Of a DNA stretch of 37,629 nt, positions 6,912 through 17,200 are shown one piece after another; position 1 is the stretch's first letter, and each line of letters opens with the position of its first letter. The position numbers and the translations under genes are program-made. The notes below the pieces were generated by a model. It had not been told where the DNA came from and made no database searches. It saw nothing but the letters and a program-made list of their open reading frames with translations. This DNA is from JAZNSB01 sp045590955 (GTDB lineage: Bacteria > Pseudomonadota > Alphaproteobacteria > RF32 > CAG-239), in assembly GCA_045590955.1 (NCBI GenBank), contig JAZNSB010000061.1, positions 1-37,629 of the forward strand. Reading direction: 5' to 3'.

Positions 6912-9900
6912 CTGGGTAATCCTTTGCTAAATTTGGAGTAAAATGTTCTTTTACGGTTTCAAACAAAGCAAAAAGTGCCGGAATAAAAACAATGCCGATT
7001 AATGTTCCGAATATCATACCGTAAAATACAGATGTGCCTATTGCAATTTGAGAAGCAGCACCGGCTCCTTTGGCAACAATCATGGGAAAAACTCCCAAAA
7101 TAAATGTTAATGCCGTCATTAAAACAGCCCTAAATCTTTCTGCCGCTCCTTTTTTTGAAGCTTCTAAAATTGTTTCTCCCTGTTCTCTGTATGATTTGGT
7201 AAATTCTACAATTAAAATAGCATTTTTTGCAGCAAGTCCTACCAACAAGATTAAACCCAATTGCGCATAAATGCTAAAACTTTGCCCCATTATATGAAGA
7301 CCTATAATTGCACCTAAAATGGCAAAAACAGTAGAAAACATAACAGAAAATGCAAGCATCCAGCTTTCATAAAGTGCAACCAAAAACAAATAACAAAAAA
7401 TGGTGGCAAGCAAAATTAAAATAATGACCAAACCGCTTGCCTGAACCTCTTGCAAACTCAATCCTGTCCATGAAATGCCAAAATTTTTACCCAAAAATTG
7501 TTGTGCTTTTTGCAAAATAGAATCTATTGCCTGTCCGGAACTTATGTTTTTTGCAGAATTGGCTACAATAGACGCTGAAGTATATTGGTTGTATCTGTAT
7601 ATAATTTTTGGTGAAATACTTGTTTTAATGGTGGCAAAACTTTTAAATTTAATAAAATCTCCGTTGTTATTTTTTATATATAAATTTTCAATGTCAGATA
7701 TATTTTGCCGTTGGTTTATATCTGCCTGAATAATTACCTTGTTTACTTGCCCGTTAAGAGTAATGTTATTAACATATCTGGAACCAAGATTATTTTGCAA
7801 ACTTTCAAAAAGTTCTGCGACACTAATGTTATATGTTTCAAGTTTTCTTCTGTCTATGTCTAAAAAAACATGAGGTGTCTGAGCTGTAAACGTGCTAAAA
7901 GCATAGGAAATGAGCTTGTCTTTATTTAACTGCGCCAAAAACTGTTCCATTTTATTAAAAAGCTCAATCGGACTAATTGCTGAATTTGTAGCAATTAATT
8001 CAAAGGTAATTCCGTCGGACTTTCCAATTCCGGGAATTGACGGAGGCGCAAAAAACTGGATATTTGCCTGAGGATATTTGGGAACAATTGTTTGTGAAAG
8101 TTTATTGTTAATGGAATTTAAACTTAATTCCTTTGATGTTCGTTTATCATCGTCTTGTAAACCAACCACTCCAAGAGCCACATTTTCTCCTCCACCACCA
8201 AGCAAAGAATATCCTACAACAGAAATAAAGTATTCAACTCCTTTAATTTTTGTGGCTTCTTGGCCAATATCTGCCATGATATTTGAGGTCTCTTGCAGTG
8301 TGGCAACATCTGAAAGCTGAATGTTGGCAAAAATAATGCCCTGATCTTCTTCCGGCAAAAAAGACGTTGGCGTAAACTTTAACCCAAGCCCGATAAATAC
8401 TAATGTAACAAATATAATAAAAGCGGTTTGTTTTAAATGGGCAGAAAAATATGCAACCGTTTGAATATATCGTATTTGCATATTGGCAATAAAATTGTTG
8501 AACCATTTGAAAAAGCCTTTTGAATTTTGATCATTTTCTTTTTGCAAAAAAATTGCACATAAAGCGGGGCTGAGTGTTATGGCATTAAAAGCAGAAAATA
8601 CTATTGATGTTACAATGGTTACAGCAAATTGCTGATAAATTTTTCCGGTAATGCCGGCCATTAAACCAACGGGAATAAAAATTGAAAGCAAAACAAATGT
8701 TGTGGCCACAATGGCACTGGAAATTTGGCTCATGGCTTTTATTGAGGCTTGCTTGGCGTTTAAGCCTTCGTGTAGCATTAAAAACTGCACACGTTCCACC
8801 ACAATTATGGCGTCGTCAACAACCAAACCAATGGCCAAAATCATGGCAAATAATATCAATATATTAATGTCAAAACCCAGCATATATATTACTGCAAATG
8901 TGGCAATTAATGAAACCGGAATGGTAATAAGCGGAATCAGAGTGGTTCTGGCTTTTTGCAAAAATATAAACGTTACAAACACAACCAAAGAAAATGTAAT
9001 GACCAATGTTTCAAGTATGGAGGCAATGGAAGCTTTTACAAATTTAACAGAATTATATGCAACCGACAGTTCAATGTCTGTCGGGAAACTTTGACTTAAG
9101 TTTTTTATTTCTTGTTCCACGTTTTTCATAATTTCCAACGAATTAGAGTTTGGAATTTGAGATAAGGCAATTACAACTGCCGGAGCTCCGTCAAATGCGG
9201 CTTTCATGTTATATGTATCTGCTCCTATTTCAATTTTAGCCACATCTTTTAATTTAACAATTCCGCCGGTTTGGTCTGTTTTAAGCACAATGTTTTGAAA
9301 ATCTTCAACAGAATTTAACAAGCCTTTTGCATCTAAAGTTAAAACAATCGGGGTGTTTTTGTTTGCCGGAGCCGCTCCAACCGAACCAACCGAAGCGGCT
9401 AAATTTTGACTTTGTATAACGTTTACAACATCTGTGCTGTCTAATCCCACAGAAGCCAATTTTTCTGCATTTAACCAAACACGCATACTATATTGCGGAG
9501 AAAATATATTTACATCTCCCACACCTTTTATTCTGGCTAACGGGTTTTGCAAATTTTCATAGGCAAAATTGCTTAAGAAAAGATCGTCATATGTTTGATT
9601 TGGAGACCTTAACACCAACATTGCCAAAAAATTTGCACTTTGACTTTTTACCTCCAAACCCTCCTGTGTTACAATTTGCGGCAATTGAGAAGTGGCTTGT
9701 TGCAGTCTGTTTTCTACCTTTACCTGAGCCAAATCCGGATTTGTTCCCACATCAAAAGTAATGGTTAATTGGTAACTTCCGTTATCATCAGAAGTTGAAG
9801 ACATATACAACATGTCTTCCACACCATTTATTTCGTTTTCAATGGGGATTGCCACCGTATCTACCAAAACAGAGGCACTTGCACCGGGATATGTGGCAGA

Positions 9901-10038
9901 AACTACAATTTGCGGAGGGGTAATTTGCGGATATTGTGAAACCGGTAATACAAAAATGGCAAGAATCCCCAACAAAACCATAACAATGGAAATTACCACG
10001 GCAAACCTTGGTCTGTTTATAAAAAATTCTGAAAACAT
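6898..10038 (-). CDS. RND multidrug efflux pump, HAE1/AcrB family
   Basis: 1046 residues, the normal AcrB length. The N-terminus MFSEFFINRPRFA is characteristic of HAE1 pumps. The TM4 proton-relay pair is in GLVVDDAIIVVERV (about 405) and the TM10 lysine in GLAAKNAILIVEF. Large periplasmic loops contain NPLARIKGVGDV and FFAPPSIPGIGKSDGITFEL. The pump sits in the inner membrane as a trimer and exports hydrophobic compounds using the proton gradient. The upstream adaptor gene's stop and this gene's start overlap by one base (TAATG). No local repressor gene (TetR, MarR) was found in the window, unlike many AcrAB operons. The substrate cannot be read from the sequence. Confidence 0.95.
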   Translation of the reverse strand: MFSEFFINRPRFAVVISIVMVLLGILAIFVLPVSQYPQITPPQIVVSATYPGASASVLVDTVAIPIENEINGVEDMLYMSSTSDDNGSYQLTITFDVGTNPDLAQVKVENRLQQATSQLPQIVTQEGLEVKSQSANFLAMLVLRSPNQTYDDLFLSNFAYENLQNPLARIKGVGDVNIFSPQYSMRVWLNAEKLASVGLDSTDVVNVIQSQNLAASVGSVGAAPANKNTPIVLTLDAKGLLNSVEDFQNIVLKTDQTGGIVKLKDVAKIEIGADTYNMKAAFDGAPAVVIALSQIPNSNSLEIMKNVEQEIKNLSQSFPTDIELSVAYNSVKFVKASIASILETLVITFSLVVFVTFIFLQKARTTLIPLITIPVSLIATFAVIYMLGFDINILILFAMILAIGLVVDDAIIVVERVQFLMLHEGLNAKQASIKAMSQISSAIVATTFVLLSIFIPVGLMAGITGKIYQQFAVTIVTSIVFSAFNAITLSPALCAIFLQKENDQNSKGFFKWFNNFIANMQIRYIQTVAYFSAHLKQTAFIIFVTLVFIGLGLKFTPTSFLPEEDQGIIFANIQLSDVATLQETSNIMADIGQEATKIKGVEYFISVVGYSLLGGGGENVALGVVGLQDDDKRTSKELSLNSINNKLSQTIVPKYPQANIQFFAPPSIPGIGKSDGITFELIATNSAISPIELFNKMEQFLAQLNKDKLISYAFSTFTAQTPHVFLDIDRRKLETYNISVAELFESLQNNLGSRYVNNITLNGQVNKVIIQADINQRQNISDIENLYIKNNNGDFIKFKSFATIKTSISPKIIYRYNQYTSASIVANSAKNISSGQAIDSILQKAQQFLGKNFGISWTGLSLQEVQASGLVIILILLATIFCYLFLVALYESWMLAFSVMFSTVFAILGAIIGLHIMGQSFSIYAQLGLILLVGLAAKNAILIVEFTKSYREQGETILEASKKGAAERFRAVLMTALTFILGVFPMIVAKGAGAASQIAIGTSVFYGMIFGTLIGIVFIPALFALFETVKEHFTPNLAKDYPDENK

Positions 10039-11135
10039 TATTTATCTTTCTCAATTTCCACAAAATTAATTTCTGAGTTTTTTGCCACATTTGGAAGCAC
10101 CTGAGCAATCAGCAGATCGTTTTTTTCAAAGTTATTTTCAACCACGTAATTTTGATTTTGCGGTGCAATAATTTGTAATTTGTGTGGCAAAATTTGTTTG
10201 TTTCTGAGCACGTTTACAAAAGTTTCATTTTCTTTTATTTGGGCAAATTTTTGATTGATGAGCACCACATTGTCGTAATTTTTTTGCATAATTAAATTCA
10301 CATAAGCATTTGGCAACAAAACGTGGTCAGGATTTTCAAAATCCACATAAATCGGCAGTGAATTTGTGTTTTTGTTAATTTGGTTGTCGGTATATTTAAA
10401 CTTTCCGTCAAATTCATAAAAACTATTATCGGCAAGCAAAAGTTTAAATTGAAAATCGTTAAGTTTTTTTGTTTTCAGATATTCTTTATCTGCCAAAGAA
10501 AAGACCACCCTAATCGGGTCTAGTTTTACCACAGAGAAGAGGTTTTGCATATTCGGATTAATAAAATCTCCTTTAGAAAGAGGAATGTTTCCAACCACAC
10601 CGTTTATTTGAGACCTTATGGTTGTATAATCTAAATTTATTTGAGCTGTTTTAAGGTTTGCTTTTGTGGCCAAAGTCTGGGCATTTGCAGACAAAAAATT
10701 TTGTTTGGCATTTTGAATTTGAATTTTAGAAAAAGCCGGTTCGCCTGTTTTGAGCACTTTTTGATAATAACTTTTTGCATATTCTTCTTGGGCAAGAGCT
10801 TTTTGCAAGTTTGCTTTTGCCAGTTGAAGGGCGGCGACATATTCGTCTTGTTTTAATTGAATAAGTTTTTGATTTTCTGTTACATTTTGTCCGTCAGATA
10901 CAAAGATTTTTTGCACATAACCGGAGATAAACGGTTTTATCCAAGTTTGGTCAATTGGGGTAACAAAAGCCATAAAGTTTTCTTGCAAAACAACAGACTG
11001 AGGCAAAATTTTTTGAACCAATATGTTTATTTGATTATTTGCAGAGACTTTTTGAACATTTTTTGGCTTATATATGGCAAATACTGCCCACAAACCTAAT
11101 ATCAGCAAAATGCAGATTAACAAAAACTTTTTCAT
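10038..11135 (-). CDS. RND efflux periplasmic adaptor (membrane fusion protein, AcrA/MexA type)
   Basis: 365 residues from the ATG at 11135, preceded by GGGGAAG; an in-frame ATG at 11150 would add five residues (MWWGR) but lacks a good site. An N-terminal membrane anchor (FLLICILLILGLWAVFAIY) is followed by the lipoyl half-motif (VQKIFVSDGQNVTENQKLIQLKQ), a short coiled-coil hairpin, the second lipoyl half (LDYTTIRSQINGVVGNIPLSKGDFI) and a beta-barrel. The order is that of AcrA/MexA. It links the inner-membrane pump to the outer-membrane duct. The ribosome binding site of this gene lies inside an RNA hairpin (11138-11179) that includes sequence after the giant gene's stop. Confidence 0.92.
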   Translation of the reverse strand: MKKFLLICILLILGLWAVFAIYKPKNVQKVSANNQINILVQKILPQSVVLQENFMAFVTPIDQTWIKPFISGYVQKIFVSDGQNVTENQKLIQLKQDEYVAALQLAKANLQKALAQEEYAKSYYQKVLKTGEPAFSKIQIQNAKQNFLSANAQTLATKANLKTAQINLDYTTIRSQINGVVGNIPLSKGDFINPNMQNLFSVVKLDPIRVVFSLADKEYLKTKKLNDFQFKLLLADNSFYEFDGKFKYTDNQINKNTNSLPIYVDFENPDHVLLPNAYVNLIMQKNYDNVVLINQKFAQIKENETFVNVLRNKQILPHKLQIIAPQNQNYVVENNFEKNDLLIAQVLPNVAKNSEINFVEIEKDK

Positions 11136-11137
11136 TC

Positions 11138-11179
11138 TTCCCCACCACATAAAATTTATTAACTTTATGTAGTGGGGAA
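11138..11179 (-). promoter_or_regulatory. RNA hairpin covering the efflux operon ribosome binding site
   Basis: Arms 11164-11179 and 11138-11153 pair over 16 positions (one G-U wobble on the minus-strand RNA) around a 10-base loop. The later arm contains GGUGGGGAA, the ribosome binding region of the adaptor gene starting at 11135. No U-run follows the stem on the minus strand, so it looks more like a translational block than a terminator of the giant gene. Structure seen in sequence, role inferred. Confidence 0.55.
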
Positions 11180-11193
11180 TTTTTATATTTCAA
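11166..11193 (-). promoter_or_regulatory. Possible promoter for the RND operon
   Basis: On the minus strand TTGAAA (11188-11193), a 16-bp spacer and TACATA (11166-11171). Transcription from here would begin near 11159, after the first arm of the hairpin at 11138-11179, leaving the ribosome binding site free. The -10 match is modest. Confidence 0.35.
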
Positions 11194-11200
11194 CGGTTGG

Positions 11201-14200
11201 TTAGTTGCTCCAAGTTCCTGTGGTTGAACAGCTTCTGGTTCCTGATTGAGTTGTTGGAGCGGTTAAGTCATAGAATGTCCCATTATCCGTTTCACAGCTA
11301 CAAACATGTCTTCCTAATCCCGTCTGCTTAAAACGTTCGTCGTATTCTTCTTTGAGAGTCTTACTATAGGTATCAGTGTAGACGCACTTTGCCGTGGTAT
11401 ATCCCGGAATTAACGTTATTTCTCTTTCAGCACCGGAATTGATATCAAAAAAGCTGAGATTAGAAGACGTATCATGTTGCGGAATTAACGCTGAAAAACA
11501 TAAAACATAGGCTGTTTCGTTTCTTTTTAATGATTCATATTTTCCTGTGCTAAAATTTACCGTCCATCCGGAAGCTTTGCGCAATAAAGTTCCCTTGTCT
11601 TCTGTATCAGAAGTCCAGTATTTACTTTGGAAGTCATCACCTCCAGCTTTTGTACGAGATGTTGCTATGCTGCTTTTATAGCCGGCATCAATCAACACAA
11701 GTTGTGCTGCGGCAGGAACAAACCATTTACCGTGTCCCAAAGCATAATTTGTTGCATAGTCTTTGCAGAATTTAGCTGTTTTTTGACTAGCCCATTCGCT
11801 TCCATGGGTATATGTATTGTAATATCCATGTTCTGAATAGTCTAAAGAACCTGATGCAACCTCTGGCGGATATGAATCCAGTGTGCTATCAGACCACACC
11901 TTGTTACCATTTTTTAATCCAACCATCATCGTATCTTCAATGCTGTAACCATCACTTGTTACTATAATTCCTATAATTTTATCTTTTTTTGCATCATCAT
12001 ACAGTCCACAATAAAGCTCTGATTTACCGGACGGAGTATATCCCGAGATGTTATCATAATAAACATATTGTCCTGTACCACAGTGGCATTTGGCCAATGC
12101 TCCTGATGAATTTATAAAGAAACCAAGCGGAGCTTTACATTTGGTCATTCCTGTTTTTCCAAGAGTGGTGGATTTATATGTAGTATTATAAGTTGGACAC
12201 GCCAAACAATCTGATTCTAATTTTGCGCCTTGTGTTGCACGATATTTATTTGCCGGACATGGCACTCTGTTTGTTCCTCCCGGACAGTAATATCCGGCGG
12301 TGCAGGAGATACATGATGTGGCGGATGAACTTGTACTCGTTCCATATGTAAATGATCCGGCTAAACATGATGTGCACTTTGATGCACCGCCGCTTGAATA
12401 TGTTCCTGCCGAACATCCTGTTTTATTACCATCTTTACAGAAATATCCTGGTGGACATGTGCTGCAATATGTATTGCCTGTGCCTAGTGAATAAGATCCG
12501 TCAGAACATGTGGTGCACTTTGATGCACCGATGTTTGAATATGTTCCGGACGGACATGGCAAACACGCATCGGCTGATGTTGCTTCTGTGTTTTCATTAT
12601 ATGTGCCGGCAGAACAAGGTGTGCACTCTGATGCACCGATGTTTGAGTATGTTCCGGACGGACATGGCAAACACGCATCGGCTGATGTTGCTTCTGTGTT
12701 TTCATTATATGTGCCGGCCGGACAGGCTACTTTTTTATCATATAACCCTGTTGCTTTATTTAGCGGGCAGTAATGTCCTGCCGGACATGTGGTGCAACTT
12801 GAAGCACTGCCGGTTGAATATGTTCCTGCCTCACATGCTTTTTTTATGGTATAAGTAAATCTTGCACCCCAACATGCTGTTACCAACGTATATGTCTGTG
12901 GACATTCATATCCTGCCGGGCAATTTTTACATGCTTGAACAGAAGTTGCTCCCATGCCAGCAAAATAAGTACCTGCAGAACAAGAAAGGCATCCGGTTGC
13001 TCCTGTGCTATCCTGGTATGATCCGGCACTACACATAGTACATACACTTGCCCCATCTACACATGAATATCTTCCTGCCGGACATTCAAGTTCGTCAGCT
13101 CCTTGGTAGGTGTTGTCATTTAAGGTTCCCGGACAATAAAATCCACTGGTACAAGATACACAAGATGACTGTCCGGTAGATCCTTGATATTGTCCTGCAG
13201 GACATGCTATTTTATTTGTTCCTCCCGGACATTGGTATCCTGCGGGACAGATAGTGCATGAAGTTGAGCTGGCTGCAGAATATGAGCCGGACGGACATAC
13301 TATTTTATCTGTTCCTCCCGGACAACGATATCCTGCCGGACAAGTGCTGCAACTTGTGGCATTTCCTGCTGAATATTGGCCTGGATCACACGAGGTGCAA
13401 CTGCTTGAGCCATCTGTTGCGCTGTATGATCCTGCAGGACATGGTGTGCACTCTGAAGCGCCTGCCAGTGAATATGTGCCGGCAGGGCATATTGTTTCTA
13501 TACCTCTCGTACAAGAATATCCTGCTGTGCAATTGGTGCATCCGGCTTTGATTACATTAGGTTTCGTTCCGCCAGTACAAGTTAAACAATCTTCTTTAGC
13601 ACCAGAACCGATTAAAGATGTATATTGTCCAGGATCACAAGATAGGCATGCATCTGAACTTGTTGCTCCTGTGTTAGGATTATATGTGCCGTTAGGACAA
13701 GAATATACACCTGTAGATGTGCAGTATTTTCCTGCCGGACATGTTACACAATCGTTTGCAGAATCGGAACCGGCAGGAGAATACTGAGTTGCACCGCATG
13801 AAACTTTGCTTGAACCACCCTCGCAGTAATATCCTGCCGGACAGGTGGTGCAACTTGTGGCTCCGGCAGCTGAATATGTGCCGGCAGCACATTGTTCCAT
13901 TTCAGAACACAAATCTGAACCTGCTACGGGACAGATATATCCTTCAGGACAGGTGACACAAGAACCTCCGGCAGAAGCCAAACATGTTCCTTCTAAACAC
14001 ATATCAACAGAGGAATATGTTGTCCATGCACCGGTGTCAGGGTTTACTTGTTTTGTAATGGCGGTGTTGGTATTGCCTATACATGTTCCTCCGGGAGTTG
14101 TATCGTCCAACAGCACGTTGGCGGTGGTTGTTCCTACATTAATATAGCCGTACCATGGCAGGCATCTTTTGTAAATGGACATTACACACATTGCAGATGC

Positions 14201-17200
14201 ATAATTACTTGCGACACTTTGTCCTCGTATTGTTCCCGTGATAGTACCGTTGGCGACCGTCTGAGGAGCAAATGAGGTACCGCTGATGTTTAAACTCCAG
14301 ACCTGGTTGGCAAATATGGAGTGGGGATCAGAATTATTGTCCAGTGCAGCTATACTATAACCATAGTTATCTTTTTCTGACCAATATTTGTTATAGATGG
14401 CGTTATATGTGCTGGTCAAAACCGTGGGTGGGTTGGTAATCAGCCTCGCTTGTGCTGTTGTAGGAATAAACCACCTGTATGTCATGGCATCTACCGTGCC
14501 TTGATACCAACTGTTGCTGGTCCAATTTAAATTTAATCTGGCGCAATAAATTGCAGCATCCATTGAAGCAGTGTTAACAACTCCGTTGCGCTGTGTTCCA
14601 TACCAAGGATTTATAAAATATGAATATTTGGTAGGATTATATTGGTACATTAAAGGTAATTCTTCAGATGATGTGGCAAGAGCTACCGCAAACTCATCAT
14701 TAATCATGATACCGACTGCAGGATAAAATGCATTGCCTCTTTGCTTAACCGCCTCACTGGCATAAGTAACACCATATGCTTCCCCTGCTGCGATTGCAAG
14801 AGAATCTTTTCCTTCACAGGTGTTGTCTGAATACAAAATGGCACCTGCACCACATCTTGCAAGAGTTTCATCATTCTTCCAATAATACCCCAGAGACGGG
14901 ATGCATTGTGTTATTTTTGTGGCGCCTGTTCTTTTAAGGTATCTGATCAACATGCTTTTGTTTAGAGTATATGATGGAGAACTGCCTGTGTCGGGGGGGT
15001 TTACCGGGTTTGTACTTGTTGCGCTCGGGGCTGGATTTGACACAAGCAACGGGTTTGCACCGCCTAATGGGTTGGTCATAGTATTGGAGGATGAAATTCT
15101 CATATTCCATGTTGCGGTATGAGCGGGACATGCGGCTGGTTCTGCTGAACCGGCAATGCAATAATTATCTATAGGGCAATTTAAACAATCATCTAAAGAA
15201 GATTTGCCCGTATCAGGGTTATATGTGCCTGCCGGACATTTGGGGGCTGCAGATATTCCTGTGATAGGACAATAATGACCTACCGGACAAGGTTGACAAG
15301 CTTCTTCTGATGATTTGCCGGTATCCGGATTATAAGTTCCTGCCGGGCATGCAACTTTATTGTCTCCCGGGTTTGTTCTTGAACCGTTTGCTTTGCAGTA
15401 ATATCCTGCCGGACATATCATCGGTTCTTCAGATGATGCCGTTAACCAATAATATCCTGCATCGGTCTTACAATCGTCTATAGAAGATGAACCTTGAGCA
15501 CTATGAGTGTTTGCAGGGCAGTTTGCCACATCTTCTTGGCAAGTTGTTTGAAACGGGCAATAATTGATGCCTCCACAATAGGTACAACCTGTGGTGGCTC
15601 CTGCTTGTGACCATTTACCTAATCCACACTCTGCCTTGTGTGTGCCACCGGTGCAATAATAACCGCATTCACACGTTACACAAGCTGTTCTATCTCCATT
15701 TTCATATGTTCCGGCATCACATTTTGTGCACTTTATTGCTCCTTCTCCAGATATATCTCCCGCATCACAATCTGTGCAACTTGTATGCGCAACTCCATCT
15801 GCCGGCGTGTATGTGCCGGCTGAACAAGGTTTGCATGAAGACTTTCCTGCTTCATCTTGATATTGACCGGCATTACAAGGTGTGCAACTTGAAGCGCCTT
15901 CGTTTGAAAATGTGCCGACTTCACAAGCTGTTGCAGATGTTGAACCTGCCGGACATTTATGACCTTCCGGACATGTAACTTTGCTGTCATACAAACCTGT
16001 TATTTCATTTGCCGGACAATATGAGCCTTCCTGACATGGCGTGCATTCTGCTGCATTTCCTGTGGAATATGTGCCGGCTTCACAAGGTGTGCAACTTGAA
16101 GCGCCTGCGTTTGAATATGTGCCTGCCGGACATGGTTCTTTTATGGTACCGGTAACTTCTACTCCACAAATGGTTTGTGATTCTGTGGCTGATGGACAAT
16201 AATATCCTTCCTCACATTCTGAACATGCCCATGAACCTTCTTTTGATGAATATGTTCCGGGGTCGCAAGGAGAACAAGCCGACGTAGAGTCTTCTGACAA
16301 ATAACCTGCTGAAGCTGTGCCTAAAGAATGTGTACCTACCGGACAATTTGAACAACTTGAACTTCCGGCAGCACTACATTGACCTTGTGTGCAGAATTGT
16401 GGAGTGGCGCCTTCTGAATCTGGGCAGCTACCTGTATATTCAACAGTATGTGCCGGACAATAATATCCTGCCTGACATAGTGTGCATACGTGTCCATTTG
16501 TGTAATTCATGTAATATCCTTCATTACATTGACAAGAACATATGTCGGACTGACCGGTTAAACCTGCCGTGGTGGAGTTATCAGGACATTTTACCTTTTC
16601 AAGATCTTTTGTGCCTGCCGGACAATAGTATCCTTGCGGACATTTTTTTCCGTCGTCTAAAGTGCCTGTTCCTGCAGGACAATAATATCCTTCCGGGCAT
16701 TGCTTACACGCAGAAGCATCTGTTTGTTTTGTTGAAGGGTTATATGTTCCTACTTCACAAGCCTGTCTGTTTTGGCCTTCTGGACAATAATATCCTGCTT
16801 CGCATTCCTTGTATTCATTACTGTAATAATATCCTGCGGCATTTATACATTCTTCTTGTGATGTGGCTGTGGCGCTTGCTGTTGTTACAGAACCGGTAAG
16901 ATTTGTTTGACATTGTATTCTTGTAGTAGGAACAATCTCTTTGCCACATATGGTTTGCGCACTGTCAACCTTTGGACAATAATATCCTTTTCCGCATTCA
17001 TCACATGTTTTTCCGCTTGTAGCATAAAATCCTTCACTACAAGCGCCACATTCTGTGTATCCGTTTGTTGCTTGCGAACCTGCAGGACATTTTTCAGGTG
17101 CCAAACCGGAAACTACGCAAACGCCATCATCTGGGTCTCCACAGCCTTTTTTATCTTCTGTAGGCACTTTTCCGTCAGGGCATCCTTGAGGTGAACAATA

